From: Acidovorax sp. A79
Lineage (GTDB): Bacteria; Pseudomonadota; Gammaproteobacteria; Burkholderiales; Burkholderiaceae_C
DNA: 64,000 nucleotides
Assembly (NCBI RefSeq): GCF_041154505.1
Contig: NZ_AP028672.1
Span: forward strand, 1,749,001 to 1,813,000
Reading direction: 5' to 3'
The notes beneath the pieces are model-generated. The model worked only from the letters and a program-made list of their open reading frames with translations. It ran no database searches and was not told where the DNA came from. Below, piece after piece: positions 7,575 through 16,706 of the stretch. The stretch's first letter is position 1. Each line of letters opens with the position of its first letter. The position numbers and the translations under genes were made by a program.

Positions 7575-9482
7575 ATGGAACACGCCCCCACCTGGCTCAC
7601 CTACGGCTTCCTGTACCTCACCGCTGCGGTGCTGGCCGTGCCCATTGCCAAGGCGCTGGGCCTCGGGGCCATCATCGGCTACCTCGCGGCGGGCATCGCC
7701 ATCGGGCCGTGGGGCCTGGGGCTGGTGAGCAACGTGCAGGACATCCTGCATTTCGCCGAATTCGGCGTGGTGCTGATGCTGTTCCTCGTGGGGCTGGAGC
7801 TGCAACCGAGCCGCCTGTGGGCGCTGCGCCGCCCCATCTTCGGCACCGGCACCGCGCAGGTGCTGGGCTGCGCGGCCGTGCTGTTCGCGCTGGGCGCCCT
7901 CGCCGGCCTGCCGTGGCGCGTGAGCCTGGTGGGCGCTTTGGGCCTGGCGCTGTCCTCCACGGCGATCGCGCTGCAGTCGCTGGCCGAGCGCAACCTCATG
8001 CGCACCCAGAGCGGGCAGGCGGGCTTTTCGATTTTGCTGTTCCAGGACGTGGCGGCCATCCCCATCCTGGCCCTGCTGCCGGTGCTGGGCGCCGCTGCGG
8101 GCGACGGCGCGGGCCACACGCCGGGCGAGATGGCGCTCGAGGTGCTCAAGATCGTGGGCGTGATCGCCGCCATCATCCTGGGCGGGCGCCTGCTGCTGCG
8201 CCCCGTGCTGCGCTGGATCGCCAAGAGCAACACGCCCGAGATCTTCACTGCCGCCGCGCTGCTGCTGGTGGTGGGCATCGCCTACCTGATGGTGATGGTG
8301 GGCCTGTCGATGGCGCTGGGCGCCTTCCTGGCCGGCGTGCTGCTGGCCGACAGCGAGTACCGGCGCGAGCTGGAGGCCGACATCGAGCCCTTCAAGGGCC
8401 TGCTGCTGGGGCTGTTCTTCATCGCCGTGGGCATGAGCATCGACTTCGGCGTGATCCTGCGCTCGCCGGGCCTCATGGCCGCCATCCTGGTCGGCTTCCT
8501 CGCGGCCAAGGCCATCGTGATCTACACGCTGGCCAAGCTGGTCAACATCCCGTACCAGGAGCGCCCGGTGTTCACGCTGCTGCTGGCCCAGGGCGGCGAA
8601 TTCGCTTTCGTGGTGTTCCAGGCCGCCGCCGGTGCCAGCGTGTTCCCGGCCGAGACGGCCTCGCTGCTCATCGGCGCGGTGGCGCTGTCGATGCTGATCA
8701 GCCCGCTGCTGCTGGTGCTGCTGGACCGCGTGCTGCTGCGCCGCTACGCCCAGCTCAAGTCCGAGCCCCGGGCCGAGGAAATCTCCGAGCCCCAGGAGGC
8801 GCCCATCATCATCGCGGGCTTCGGCCGCTACGGGCAGATCGTCTCGCGCGTGCTGCTGGCCCAGGGCCTGCGCACCACCGTGCTGGACCACAGCGTGGAG
8901 ATGCTGGAAGTGGCGCGCACCTTCGGCTACCGCGTGTTCTATGGCGATGCGACGCGGCTCGACCTGCTGCGCATCGCGGGCGCCGAACACGCCCGCATCC
9001 TGGTCATCGCCGTGGACGATGCCGAGCAGTCCCTCAAGATCGCCAAGCTTGCCCGCGAACACTTCCCCCAGCTGCAGGTGGTGGCCCGCGCGCGCGACGT
9101 CACGCACTGGAACAAGCTGCGCGACCTGGGTGTGACGCTGGTGCAGCGCGAACTGTTCGAGTCCAGCCTGCAAAGCGCGCACACGGTGCTGGAACTGATG
9201 GGCCTGGCGCCCGCCGAGGCCACGGCCATCACCCGGCGCTTTCGCACCCACAACATCGCCCTGGCCGACCGCATGTACCCGCACTACAAGGACCGCGCCA
9301 AGTTCATCGCGGTGGCGCGCGAGGGCCGCAACCAGTTCGCCGAGCAGATGGCCAAGGAGCGGCAGGAGAGCGCGGCGCTGGGGGCGACGGGGGGCGCGTA
9401 CCCCGGGTATGGCGAGCCCGGGAGCCCGCAGAGCGCCGACGGGGCGGCCAGCGCCCAGGATGTGGACAAAAGCAGGCCTTGA
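7575..9482 (+). CDS. CPA2 family monovalent cation:proton antiporter, KefC-like with TrkA-N domain
   Basis: 635 residues. About twelve membrane helices (residues 5-390) form the Na+/H+ exchanger domain. A cytosolic Rossmann domain follows (about 415-530), with the nucleotide-binding turn IIAGFGRYGQIVSR. A charged tail completes it. Members exchange K+ or Na+ for protons and are gated by NAD(H) or glutathione adducts. No separate ancillary KefF/KefG gene adjoins it, so glutathione gating is not shown. The gene stands alone between repeat copies B and C. Confidence 0.93.
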   Translation: MEHAPTWLTYGFLYLTAAVLAVPIAKALGLGAIIGYLAAGIAIGPWGLGLVSNVQDILHFAEFGVVLMLFLVGLELQPSRLWALRRPIFGTGTAQVLGCAAVLFALGALAGLPWRVSLVGALGLALSSTAIALQSLAERNLMRTQSGQAGFSILLFQDVAAIPILALLPVLGAAAGDGAGHTPGEMALEVLKIVGVIAAIILGGRLLLRPVLRWIAKSNTPEIFTAAALLLVVGIAYLMVMVGLSMALGAFLAGVLLADSEYRRELEADIEPFKGLLLGLFFIAVGMSIDFGVILRSPGLMAAILVGFLAAKAIVIYTLAKLVNIPYQERPVFTLLLAQGGEFAFVVFQAAAGASVFPAETASLLIGAVALSMLISPLLLVLLDRVLLRRYAQLKSEPRAEEISEPQEAPIIIAGFGRYGQIVSRVLLAQGLRTTVLDHSVEMLEVARTFGYRVFYGDATRLDLLRIAGAEHARILVIAVDDAEQSLKIAKLAREHFPQLQVVARARDVTHWNKLRDLGVTLVQRELFESSLQSAHTVLELMGLAPAEATAITRRFRTHNIALADRMYPHYKDRAKFIAVAREGRNQFAEQMAKERQESAALGATGGAYPGYGEPGSPQSADGAASAQDVDKSRP

Positions 9483-9525
9483 CGCTGATCCATCAAGCGC
9501 CAGATGCTATCCGTTCAATAGCAAA
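9479..9525. repeat. Dispersed palindromic repeat, copy C (degenerate)
   Basis: TTGACGCTGATCCATCAAGCG then CCAGATGCTATCCGTTCAAT. It overlaps the kefC-like stop codon region and carries the same right arm and tail as copies A and B. Confidence 0.6.
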
Positions 9526-9661
9526 AGACCGACGATTGCCGCACGGGAGGGAGCACAGTCATGCGCGCCCGCAAGCGGTCGGTCTTTGCGGCGATGCGTG
9601 GCCGTCCGGCGGAACCGCGCAACGCGCACTGCGGCGCCGCTTGCATGGCCACCTCTCAAAC

Positions 9662-9680
9662 GATAACTATTCGCATTAGA
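9662..9680 (+). promoter_or_regulatory. Fur-box-like operator upstream of the siderophore receptor
   Basis: GATAACTATTCGCATTAGA matches the classical 19-bp Fur consensus at 12 of 19 positions by eye, including both outer GATAA/ATTA blocks. It sits 94 nt before the receptor ATG, where iron-dependent repression by Fur would be expected. The rest of the 290-nt gap upstream of the receptor holds repeat copy C and a wide inverted repeat (9524-9587). Confidence 0.6.
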
Positions 9681-9774
9681 ATACCCACTCCTGCCAGCCA
9701 GCGTCCCGAAAAGCCACGCGAGCCAGCGCCTTCAGCGTTTGTCCGCCCTCGGCTTTCTCTCCATCGGGACTCCC

Positions 9775-11967
9775 ATGTCTTTTCAGCCCTCGCGCGCGGC
9801 CCGTTTCTCGCCGCGCTCTTCGCTCGCCCCCTCTTCCTCCCCGTACCCCTGGGCCCGCAAGGCCGGGGTGTTTGCCCTGACCCCGCTGGCCCTGTGCCTC
9901 GCCCAGGCCGCCGTGGCACAGCAGGACGCCGATGCACCGGCGGCCGCCGCCCAGGTGGCCGCGCCGCAGCTCCAGGAAGTGCGCATCAATGCCAGCACCG
10001 AGAAGGACATGGGCTTTGCGCCCGTCGAGGCCCAGACCGCCGGCAAGGCGCCCATGCGCCGGCTGGAGACCCCGCAGTCCGTGAGCGTGGTCACGCGCGA
10101 GCAGATGGAGTCGCGCCAGATCACCAACGTGCAGCAGGCGCTGCAGACCGTGGCGGGCGTGAGCCCCGTCAACTTCGGGCGCCGGGGTTTTGACGACATC
10201 AACATCCGGGGCTTTCGCTCCACCGAATCCATCCTGGTCGACGGCCTGGTGCAAAGCCCCGGCATGTGGGCCAAGCTGCAGCCCTACGGCTACGAGCGCT
10301 TCGAGGTGCTCAAGGGCTCGGCCTCGGTGCTCTACGGCCAGGTGCAGCCCGGCGGCATCGTCAACGCGGTGAGCAAGCGGCCCAAGAAAGACGCGATCAA
10401 CGAAGTGGGCGTGGAGGTGGGCAGCTTCGGCCAGCGCACGCTGCAGGCCGACGTGAACAAGCCGCTGTCCGAATCGGGCAAGACGGCGCTGCGCATCAAT
10501 GCCCAGGTGTCCAACGCCGACGACCCCACGCAGTTCGTCTACCGCAAGGACCGGTGGTTCGCCCCGTCGCTGTCCATCGACCTGGGCGCGCAGACCGACC
10601 TGGTGCTGTTCGCCACCTACAGCCGCAGCGAGTGGATGCGCCAGCAGGGCATCACACCCTACGGCACGCTGCTGCCCAACCGCAACGGCACCCTGTCGCG
10701 CACGCTGTTCACGGGCGATCCTGCCTTTGGCGTGTACGACGTGGAGAGCACCACGCTGGGCTATGCGCTGGAGCACAAGGTGTCCGACGCGATGACGTTC
10801 CGCCAGAACGTGCGCTACGAGACCGAGAAGGGCACGGGCAACTTCGTCTCCAACCAGGCGCTGCAGGCCAACCAGCGGCTGCAGAACCGCCAGGCGTCGC
10901 GCCAGTACATGGACTATGACCTGCTGGCCACCGACACCTCGATGCTCACGCGCTTCGAGGCGCTGGGCGCCAAGCACCAGCTCGTCACGGGCCTGGACGT
11001 GCGCAGCGGCCACAGCCTGCTGGCCAGCCGCACCTGCCGCATCGGCGCGCTGGACCTGTTCGCGCCCGTCTACGGCATGCAGGCCACCTGCCCCACGGCG
11101 CTGACCAGCGACGCGCCCGCCAAGCTCACCGTGGCCGGGCTGTATGCGCAGGACCAGATCAAGTTCGGCCAGGGCTGGACGGCCCTGGTGGGCCTGCGCC
11201 GCGACTGGTCCACCAACGACACGAACAACCGCGTGGCCAACACGCAGACACGCCAGAAGGACAGCGCCACCACGCTGTCCGCCGGCCTGATGTACGAGTT
11301 CAAGCCCGGCTGGGCCGCGTACGGCAGCTACGGCGAATCGTTCCTGCCCCAATCGGGCCTGACCTTTGCGGGATCGAACTTCGTGCCCGAGACCGGCAAG
11401 CAGTGGGAGGCCGGCGTGAAGTATGAGTCGCCCAATGGCCAGCTCACCGGCGCGCTCGCCGTGTTCGACCTGGTGCGCGAGAACGTCACCACCGCCGACC
11501 CCGTGAACACCGGCTTCAGCGTGCAGACCGGCCAGCAGCGCGCGCGCGGCCTGGAGGTGGAGCTGGGCGCGGACATGAAGAACGGCTGGAAGCTGACCAG
11601 CGCCTACACCTACACGCAGACCAAGGTCACGCGCGACAACAACGCCGCCATCGTGGGCCTGCCGCTGAACCTCACGCCGCGCCACACGCTCACGGCCTGG
11701 GCAACCTACAAGCTGCCGCAGCACCAGCGCATCACGCTGGGCATGGGCGGGCGCTACGTCAGCGAGCAGATCGGCTCGTATCCCTTCACGCTGCCGTCGT
11801 ATGTGGTGGCCGATGCGTCCATCAGCTACGCGGGCGACAACTACCGCGTGACGGCGGGGGTGAAGAACGTGTTCAACAAGGCGTACTACGACGGCGCGAT
11901 CAACGCCAACGTGGTCTCGCCCGCGTTGCCGCGCAGCTTCAACCTGGGCGTGACGTACTTCTTCTGA
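9775..11967 (+). CDS. TonB-dependent siderophore receptor
   Basis: 730-residue outer-membrane receptor. A long signal peptide ends near AAVAQQDAD (about residue 50). A TonB-box-like segment QEVRINAS follows, then a plug domain (RRLETPQSVSVVTREQMESR, VLKGSASVLYGQVQPGG) and a 22-strand barrel ending in the terminal aromatic NLGVTYFF. The ATG at 9775 avoids a 12-residue extension that does not fit a signal peptide. A Fur-like box lies upstream and a PepSY protein gene downstream, as in ferric-siderophore uptake loci. The siderophore is not identifiable. Confidence 0.95.
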   Translation: MSFQPSRAARFSPRSSLAPSSSPYPWARKAGVFALTPLALCLAQAAVAQQDADAPAAAAQVAAPQLQEVRINASTEKDMGFAPVEAQTAGKAPMRRLETPQSVSVVTREQMESRQITNVQQALQTVAGVSPVNFGRRGFDDINIRGFRSTESILVDGLVQSPGMWAKLQPYGYERFEVLKGSASVLYGQVQPGGIVNAVSKRPKKDAINEVGVEVGSFGQRTLQADVNKPLSESGKTALRINAQVSNADDPTQFVYRKDRWFAPSLSIDLGAQTDLVLFATYSRSEWMRQQGITPYGTLLPNRNGTLSRTLFTGDPAFGVYDVESTTLGYALEHKVSDAMTFRQNVRYETEKGTGNFVSNQALQANQRLQNRQASRQYMDYDLLATDTSMLTRFEALGAKHQLVTGLDVRSGHSLLASRTCRIGALDLFAPVYGMQATCPTALTSDAPAKLTVAGLYAQDQIKFGQGWTALVGLRRDWSTNDTNNRVANTQTRQKDSATTLSAGLMYEFKPGWAAYGSYGESFLPQSGLTFAGSNFVPETGKQWEAGVKYESPNGQLTGALAVFDLVRENVTTADPVNTGFSVQTGQQRARGLEVELGADMKNGWKLTSAYTYTQTKVTRDNNAAIVGLPLNLTPRHTLTAWATYKLPQHQRITLGMGGRYVSEQIGSYPFTLPSYVVADASISYAGDNYRVTAGVKNVFNKAYYDGAINANVVSPALPRSFNLGVTYFF

Positions 11968-12001
11968 CGCAGCGCCATCGCCCCGCCACCGCGAGCCGAC
12001 C

Positions 12002-13156
12002 ATGACCAGCCAGCGCACCCTGAACCGCCTTTTCGTCCTGCACTCCTGGGCGGGCATCGTCACGGGGCTGCTGATGTTCATCGTGTGCTTCTCGGGCGCG
12101 GTGGTGGTGTTCAAGAACGAGATCGACCTGTGGGCCAACCCGTCGCTGGCGCAGCTGCCGCGCTCTGCGACGCCCGCGTCGCTCGATGCGGTGCTGACGC
12201 AGCTGCACACCCGCTACCCCGGCGCCACGGTGGAGACCATCGCGCTGCCCGACGCGGTCAACCCGAGCTACTTCGCCTTCGTGCGCGAGCGCGGCGCGCC
12301 GGCCAGCACGCGCACCAAGGTGGCCCTGCGCTCGGACACGGGCACGGTGGTGGGCCCGGTGGACAGCCAGCTCGGCCAGTACCTGCGCATGCTGCACGTG
12401 TTCCTGTTCTTCGGGCCGCGCTGGATCGTGGGCTTTCTGGGCGCCGCGATGCTGGTGCTCATCGTCACGGGCATCGTCATCCACCGCAAGATCCTGGCCG
12501 AGCTGTTCACCCAGCGCTGGGGCCGCAGCTTTCGCGTGGTGATGTCCGACCTGCACAAGTCCGCGGGCATCTGGGGCCTGGGCTTTCACATCCTGATCGC
12601 CACCACGGGGGCCTGGATGGGCCTGGCGCCGCTGTTCGAGCAGGGCTACAAATACGTGACCACCAGCAGCACCGAAGTCGCAGCCACCGCCAAGCCCGCG
12701 CGCAAGGCCGCTGGCGATGCCGCCGAGCCCGTGCGCATGCAGTCGCTGGATGCCCTGTACGCCACCGCGCAGCAGGCCGTGCCGGGGCTGGAGGCGCGCT
12801 ACGTGTCGATGCGCCGCTGGGGCACCGACACCGCCGAGGCCAGCTTCACCGGCAACCTGAGCGGCCACCTGGCCAGCACCGCGCGGGTGGACATCCACGC
12901 CGCCACCGGCGTGCCCAGGAAGGTGCACGACCCGCGCACGGCGGGATTCTGGTCGCTGGTCAACGGTCTCATGGAGCCGCTGCACTTTGGCGACTTCGGC
13001 GGGCTGGCGCTCAAGTGGCTGTATTTCTTGCTGGGCATGACGCCCGCGTTCCTGTCGATCTCGGGCACGCTGATTTGGCTCGATGCGCGCCAGCAGCGGC
13101 GGCGTGAGGCCGAGGCCGCGCAGGCGTCGGCCGGGGGCATGGCGGCGGCAGGTTGA
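12002..13156 (+). CDS. PepSY-associated membrane protein (siderophore/iron utilisation)
   Basis: 384 residues with four membrane helices: about 10-35, 138-162, 190-215 and 335-360. A PepSY-like periplasmic region lies between the first two, and conserved histidines sit in the helices (VIHRK, SDLHKS, LHFGD). Such proteins follow TonB-dependent siderophore receptor genes and are thought to reduce ferric siderophores at the inner membrane. That role is family knowledge, not shown here. The start is 34 nt after the receptor stop, so the two are likely co-transcribed. Confidence 0.9.
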   Translation: MTSQRTLNRLFVLHSWAGIVTGLLMFIVCFSGAVVVFKNEIDLWANPSLAQLPRSATPASLDAVLTQLHTRYPGATVETIALPDAVNPSYFAFVRERGAPASTRTKVALRSDTGTVVGPVDSQLGQYLRMLHVFLFFGPRWIVGFLGAAMLVLIVTGIVIHRKILAELFTQRWGRSFRVVMSDLHKSAGIWGLGFHILIATTGAWMGLAPLFEQGYKYVTTSSTEVAATAKPARKAAGDAAEPVRMQSLDALYATAQQAVPGLEARYVSMRRWGTDTAEASFTGNLSGHLASTARVDIHAATGVPRKVHDPRTAGFWSLVNGLMEPLHFGDFGGLALKWLYFLLGMTPAFLSISGTLIWLDARQQRRREAEAAQASAGGMAAAG

Positions 13157-13233
13157 GGTCCCATCCACTGCACACGCTCATCCGCCTCTCCGCACCGCTA
13201 TTTATTGTCGATTTCTGCCCGCCCCACCAACCC

Positions 13234-14100
13234 ATGCAACGCTTCTTTCTGGCCCTGCACGCCACCACGCCCGCGGCGCTGATCGTGGCCGTGTTCGTGC
13301 ACCTGTGGGGGCCGCCCGGCTTGCCTTCGCTGGCGCAGCGGCCGGTGTGGGCCGTGTGGTTGCTCATCGGCACATGGCTGCTGCTGTCGGCGCTGGCCGC
13401 GTGGGCGCTGCGCACGCTGGCGCTGTGGCGCGTGTCGCTGGGTGGCGCGGGGGCGTTGCTGGCGCTGGCCGGTGCGGTGGGCCTGGTGCTGGGGAGCGCG
13501 CTGGCGTCCGGCATGCTGGCCAGTCTCGCGTTGGTGGGCGCTGCCTGCGTGGGCATTGCGACCTTTATCGGGCCGCAGCGCGTGCAGGCGCCACGGCGCA
13601 AAGCGGTGCGCCACCAGGCTGCGGCCACGCCGGGCCGCGCTGGCCATCCTGGCACGCACCACACCACCAAACGCCGCCGCTGGCCCGCGCGCGTTTTGGC
13701 CCGCTTTGGCATCCCTGCACACCTGCCGTTTTGGCTGGCCGGTGCACTGGCGGTGGAATCGTTTCGGCTCGCCCACATCGTGGCGACAGAGCCAGCGCGC
13801 TCGTCGGGCATGCTGGGCCTGCTGCTGGCTTTCTTTGTCGCGCTGCCCGCCGCCGCGTTGCGCCACTGGGCGCCCCGAACCGCCCTGCTGCTGTGGGTTC
13901 TGGCAACGCTGGCCTACGGCGGCTTGGCAGCCAAGGCGGGGCTGGATCAGTGGGCCGTCGCCGCAGCCCTGTGCGCGCTGGCCGCGGGTGCCCCGTTGCT
14001 GCTGCGCGCACGGCGGAGGCTGCGCACGCGGCAGACGGAGCGCATCACACCCACCGCACAGGTCCATGCTTCTGACCGCCACCCGCCGGAGGCCGCATGA
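13234..14100 (+). CDS. Multi-pass membrane protein of unknown function in the siderophore locus
   Basis: 288 residues, rich in Ala and Leu, with about eight hydrophobic helices in two groups. An arginine/histidine-rich linker (about 110-150, including RRKAVRH and TKRRRWPARV) separates them. No family is recognised; a role beside the receptor and PepSY genes is inferred from position. The stop overlaps the next start as ATGA, which indicates translational coupling. A TTG-initiated extension of 27 codons is possible but less likely than the ATG at 13234. Confidence 0.7.
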   Translation: MQRFFLALHATTPAALIVAVFVHLWGPPGLPSLAQRPVWAVWLLIGTWLLLSALAAWALRTLALWRVSLGGAGALLALAGAVGLVLGSALASGMLASLALVGAACVGIATFIGPQRVQAPRRKAVRHQAAATPGRAGHPGTHHTTKRRRWPARVLARFGIPAHLPFWLAGALAVESFRLAHIVATEPARSSGMLGLLLAFFVALPAAALRHWAPRTALLLWVLATLAYGGLAAKAGLDQWAVAAALCALAAGAPLLLRARRRLRTRQTERITPTAQVHASDRHPPEAA

Positions 14101-14480
14101 ACGAACTCATCGCCGCCTGCACCGCACTGGCCTCGCTGATCGCGCTGACCCGCTGGGCGCGCACCGTGCCCACCCGCGCCTGGGGCCACGGCGTCGGCAG
14201 CACCGGCCAGGCGCCACCTGCACCGCTGCGCGCCTGGGCTGTGGCCATCGGCACGCTGTTGCTGCAGGGCTTGGCAGCCACCGCCGCGACCGGGCTGGCC
14301 GCCGGACTGGCGCTGGTGGCCGCATCATGGATGGTGCTCGGCTGGCTGCTGGTGCTGGCAATGAACCAGTGGCCCGCCGCCAGCCTGCCGTGGGCCCAGC
14401 GGCTGGGTGCGCTGGGCGGGGCGGGGTGTGTGCTGGCGCTGGCGTGGGAGCTGGTGCGTGCAGGGGGCTGGGCAGGCTGA
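14097..14480 (+). CDS. Small membrane protein, possibly DUF3325
   Basis: 127 residues with three hydrophobic helices (about 1-20, 42-66, 68-86 and a weaker C-terminal one). It starts within the preceding stop codon (ATGA overlap), so it is the last gene of the receptor/PepSY block. Size and place match DUF3325 proteins found in siderophore receptor loci, but I could not confirm the family. Function unknown. Confidence 0.65.
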   Translation: MNELIAACTALASLIALTRWARTVPTRAWGHGVGSTGQAPPAPLRAWAVAIGTLLLQGLAATAATGLAAGLALVAASWMVLGWLLVLAMNQWPAASLPWAQRLGALGGAGCVLALAWELVRAGGWAG

Positions 14481-14535
14481 TGGACGCGTGCCACCTCCGC
14501 CAGGTGGGCAAGGCGCCAGATTTTGGGTTGAAATG

Positions 14536-14592
14536 GGACCTAGCGCTTGATACATAAGCACTTGTAGCTATATATTTTATAGCGTAATATCT
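14536..14592. repeat. Dispersed palindromic repeat, copy D (diverged)
   Basis: GGACCTAGCGCTTGATACATAAGC then TTGTAGCTATATATTTTATAGC. The core GCGCTTG and the TAGCTAT tail match the other copies; the right arm is diverged. It follows the end of the iron block and precedes the TRIC gene. Confidence 0.6.
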
Positions 14593-14650
14593 AGACGGCA
14601 CTGCCATGCGCCGGTGCCCGCACCCGCTGCCCCACGGCACAATCGCGCCC

Positions 14651-15295
14651 ATGGACCAGTTGCTCGACGCCCCCTGGGTGCACACCCTGCGCTTCTTCCT
14701 GGAAGTGGCCGCCACCATCGCGTTTGCCCTCTCGGGCGTGATCGCCGCCGCGCGCAAGCGGCTCGACGCCGTGGGCGTGTGTGTGGTGGCGTTCGTCGCG
14801 GCCTTCGGCGGGGGCACGCTGCGCGACCTGCTGCTGGACCAACGGCCCTTCTTCTGGATACGCCACACCGGTTTTGTCTGGGGCATCCTGGCCCTGTGCG
14901 TGGGCGCGATGCTGTTCATGCGCCAGCGCCACTTTCAGCCCACCGAGCGCGCCATGCTGCTGCCCGACGCGATTGGCCTGGGCCTGTTCGCGGCGGTGGG
15001 CGTGGACATCGCCACCGCCATCGGCATGCCGCCCATCATCAGCGTGATGATGGGCGTGACCACGGGCGTGTTTGGCGGCGTGCTGCGCGATGTGCTGTGC
15101 AACGAGGTGCCCCAGGCCTTCAGCGACCACCGCCCCTACGCACTGTGCGCCTTCGCGGGCGGCTGGGCCGACGTGGCGCTGCGCCAGGTGCAGGCGCCGG
15201 ACTGGGCTCCGCTCGTGGCCTGCGTGCTGCTCACGGCCGGGCTGCGCGGGCTGGCGCTGTGGCGCAACTGGCAGTTGCCCGCCTGGCGGGTGTGA
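14651..15295 (+). CDS. TRIC family cation channel (UPF0126/YicG-like)
   Basis: 214-residue inner-membrane protein made of two three-helix repeats. Each repeat carries the glycine-rich pore motif: GGGTLRDLLL at about 48-57 and GVFGGVLRDVL at about 135-145. Prokaryotic TRIC proteins are trimeric K+-permeable channels; older annotations call them UPF0126. The ATG at 14651 starts MDQLLDAPWV. The gene has no obvious partners. Confidence 0.92.
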   Translation: MDQLLDAPWVHTLRFFLEVAATIAFALSGVIAAARKRLDAVGVCVVAFVAAFGGGTLRDLLLDQRPFFWIRHTGFVWGILALCVGAMLFMRQRHFQPTERAMLLPDAIGLGLFAAVGVDIATAIGMPPIISVMMGVTTGVFGGVLRDVLCNEVPQAFSDHRPYALCAFAGGWADVALRQVQAPDWAPLVACVLLTAGLRGLALWRNWQLPAWRV

Positions 15296-15413
15296 CAAGA
15301 AACCAGAGGCCGCCATCCCGGCCGCCGATCCGGCACACTGTGCCGCGTGGCACCACCGTGACAGCCCTGCACCGGCGCGGCCTGCACACTGGGCCGCGAG
15401 GAGTATCGAGACC

Positions 15414-16103
15414 ATGACCCCGGACCACCCCACCCCCGCCGCCCTGCGCGCCACCGCGCTCATCGACAGCGACGCCCCCGCCATCCAGGCCTTCGCGGCC
15501 AAGCATGCGCGCGGCGCCACCGACCGCGAGCGCGCCGTCGCCCTGTACCTGGCCGTGCGCGACGGCTTTCGCTACGACCCGTACCGCATCGACCTGTCGC
15601 CGCACGGCATGGCGGCCAGCACCGTGCTGGCCCAGGGCCATGGCTGGTGCGTGCCCAAGGCCGCGCTGCTCACCGCCGCGTGCCGCGCGGCGGGCATTCC
15701 CGCGCGCATGGGTTTTGCCGATGTGCGCAACCACCTCAGCACCGAGCGCATGCGCGAGACCATGAAGACCGACCTCTTCATCTGGCACGGCTACACCGAC
15801 ATCTGGCTCGACGGCCAGTGGCGCAAGGCGACGCCCGCCTTCAACATCGAGCTGTGCGACCGCTTTGGCCTGCTGCCGCTGGAGTTCGATGGCGAGAACG
15901 ATTCGATCTACCACCCGTTCGACAAGACCGGCCAGCGCCACATGGAATACGTGCTGCAGCGCGGCGCTTTCGACGACATGCCGCTGGCGCGGATCGTGGC
16001 CGACTTCCAGGCCGTGTACGGCGGCTGGCTCGGTGGCGGCACCACGAGCGCGCTGCACGGCGCGAGCTTTGCGAGCGACGTGGAGCAGGAGGCGGCGCGA
16101 TGA
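15414..16103 (+). CDS. Transglutaminase-like cysteine protease-fold protein
   Basis: 229 residues with a transglutaminase core. The catalytic Cys lies in GHGWCVPKAALLTAACRAAG, the His in WHGYTDIWL and the Asp in the following LDGQW. A GAGGAG ribosome binding site precedes the ATG at 15414. The stop overlaps the next start as ATGA. Bacterial members act as peptidases or amidases on unknown substrates. Coupling to a thioesterase hints at a shared small-molecule pathway, but this is only an inference. Confidence 0.9.
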   Translation: MTPDHPTPAALRATALIDSDAPAIQAFAAKHARGATDRERAVALYLAVRDGFRYDPYRIDLSPHGMAASTVLAQGHGWCVPKAALLTAACRAAGIPARMGFADVRNHLSTERMRETMKTDLFIWHGYTDIWLDGQWRKATPAFNIELCDRFGLLPLEFDGENDSIYHPFDKTGQRHMEYVLQRGAFDDMPLARIVADFQAVYGGWLGGGTTSALHGASFASDVEQEAAR

Positions 16104-16555
16104 CGCAGGCCCCGCTGGCGGCACCGGGCACCGCGCCCCAGGTCCCTGATGGCTTCGCGGCCCTGCCCTCGGGCGGCCCGTTCATCGAGCACAACGGCCC
16201 GCTGTACCTGCGGCACGAAGGTGCGGTGGTGAAATTCGGCTTTCGCGTGGAGCACCGCCATGTGAACCCCATGAACAACCTGCACGGCGGCATGATGGCC
16301 AGCTTCTGCGACATGCTGCTGCCGTTGTCGGTGCACCGCAAGAGCACCGAGGTGGCCGGCCGTTTCCTGCCCACCATCAGCCTGCAGATCGACTACCTGG
16401 CCCCCGCGCCGCTGGGCGCCTGGGTGGAGGGCGAGGCCGAGCCGCTGCGCGTCACCCGCTCGCTGGTGTTCGCGCAGGGCCTGGTGACGGCCGATGGCGT
16501 GCCCTGCGCGCGGGTGAGCGGGGTGTTCAAGATAGGCCCCACGGGCCCTGCCTAG
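16100..16555 (+). CDS. PaaI-type hot-dog thioesterase
   Basis: 151 residues with the hot-dog thioesterase signature VNPMNNLHGGMMASFCDMLL (about 54-73) and the later strand FLPTISLQIDYLAPA. Such enzymes cleave acyl-CoA thioesters. It is translationally coupled (ATGA) to the transglutaminase-like gene, with GGAGCAGGAGG as ribosome binding site inside the end of that gene. The substrate is unknown. Confidence 0.9.
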   Translation: MTQAPLAAPGTAPQVPDGFAALPSGGPFIEHNGPLYLRHEGAVVKFGFRVEHRHVNPMNNLHGGMMASFCDMLLPLSVHRKSTEVAGRFLPTISLQIDYLAPAPLGAWVEGEAEPLRVTRSLVFAQGLVTADGVPCARVSGVFKIGPTGPA

Positions 16556-16706
16556 CCCGCCCGGCGGCCAGGGCCGCCGTGGTGGCCGCTGTCACGGCCT
16601 GCAGGTGCGTAGGCCCTCGGCCCCGGCGGCGCGCGGCGAACACGGGCGCCCCGCCATGGCCGCATCGCCAGACCACGCCGGGTAGCCGCCCATGGCATGG
16701 GAAGGG

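Noticed and set aside
7281..9284. 667-residue minus-strand frame opposite the kefC-like gene
   Set aside because: Gln/His/Arg-rich antisense frame that mirrors a clearly coding antiporter gene.
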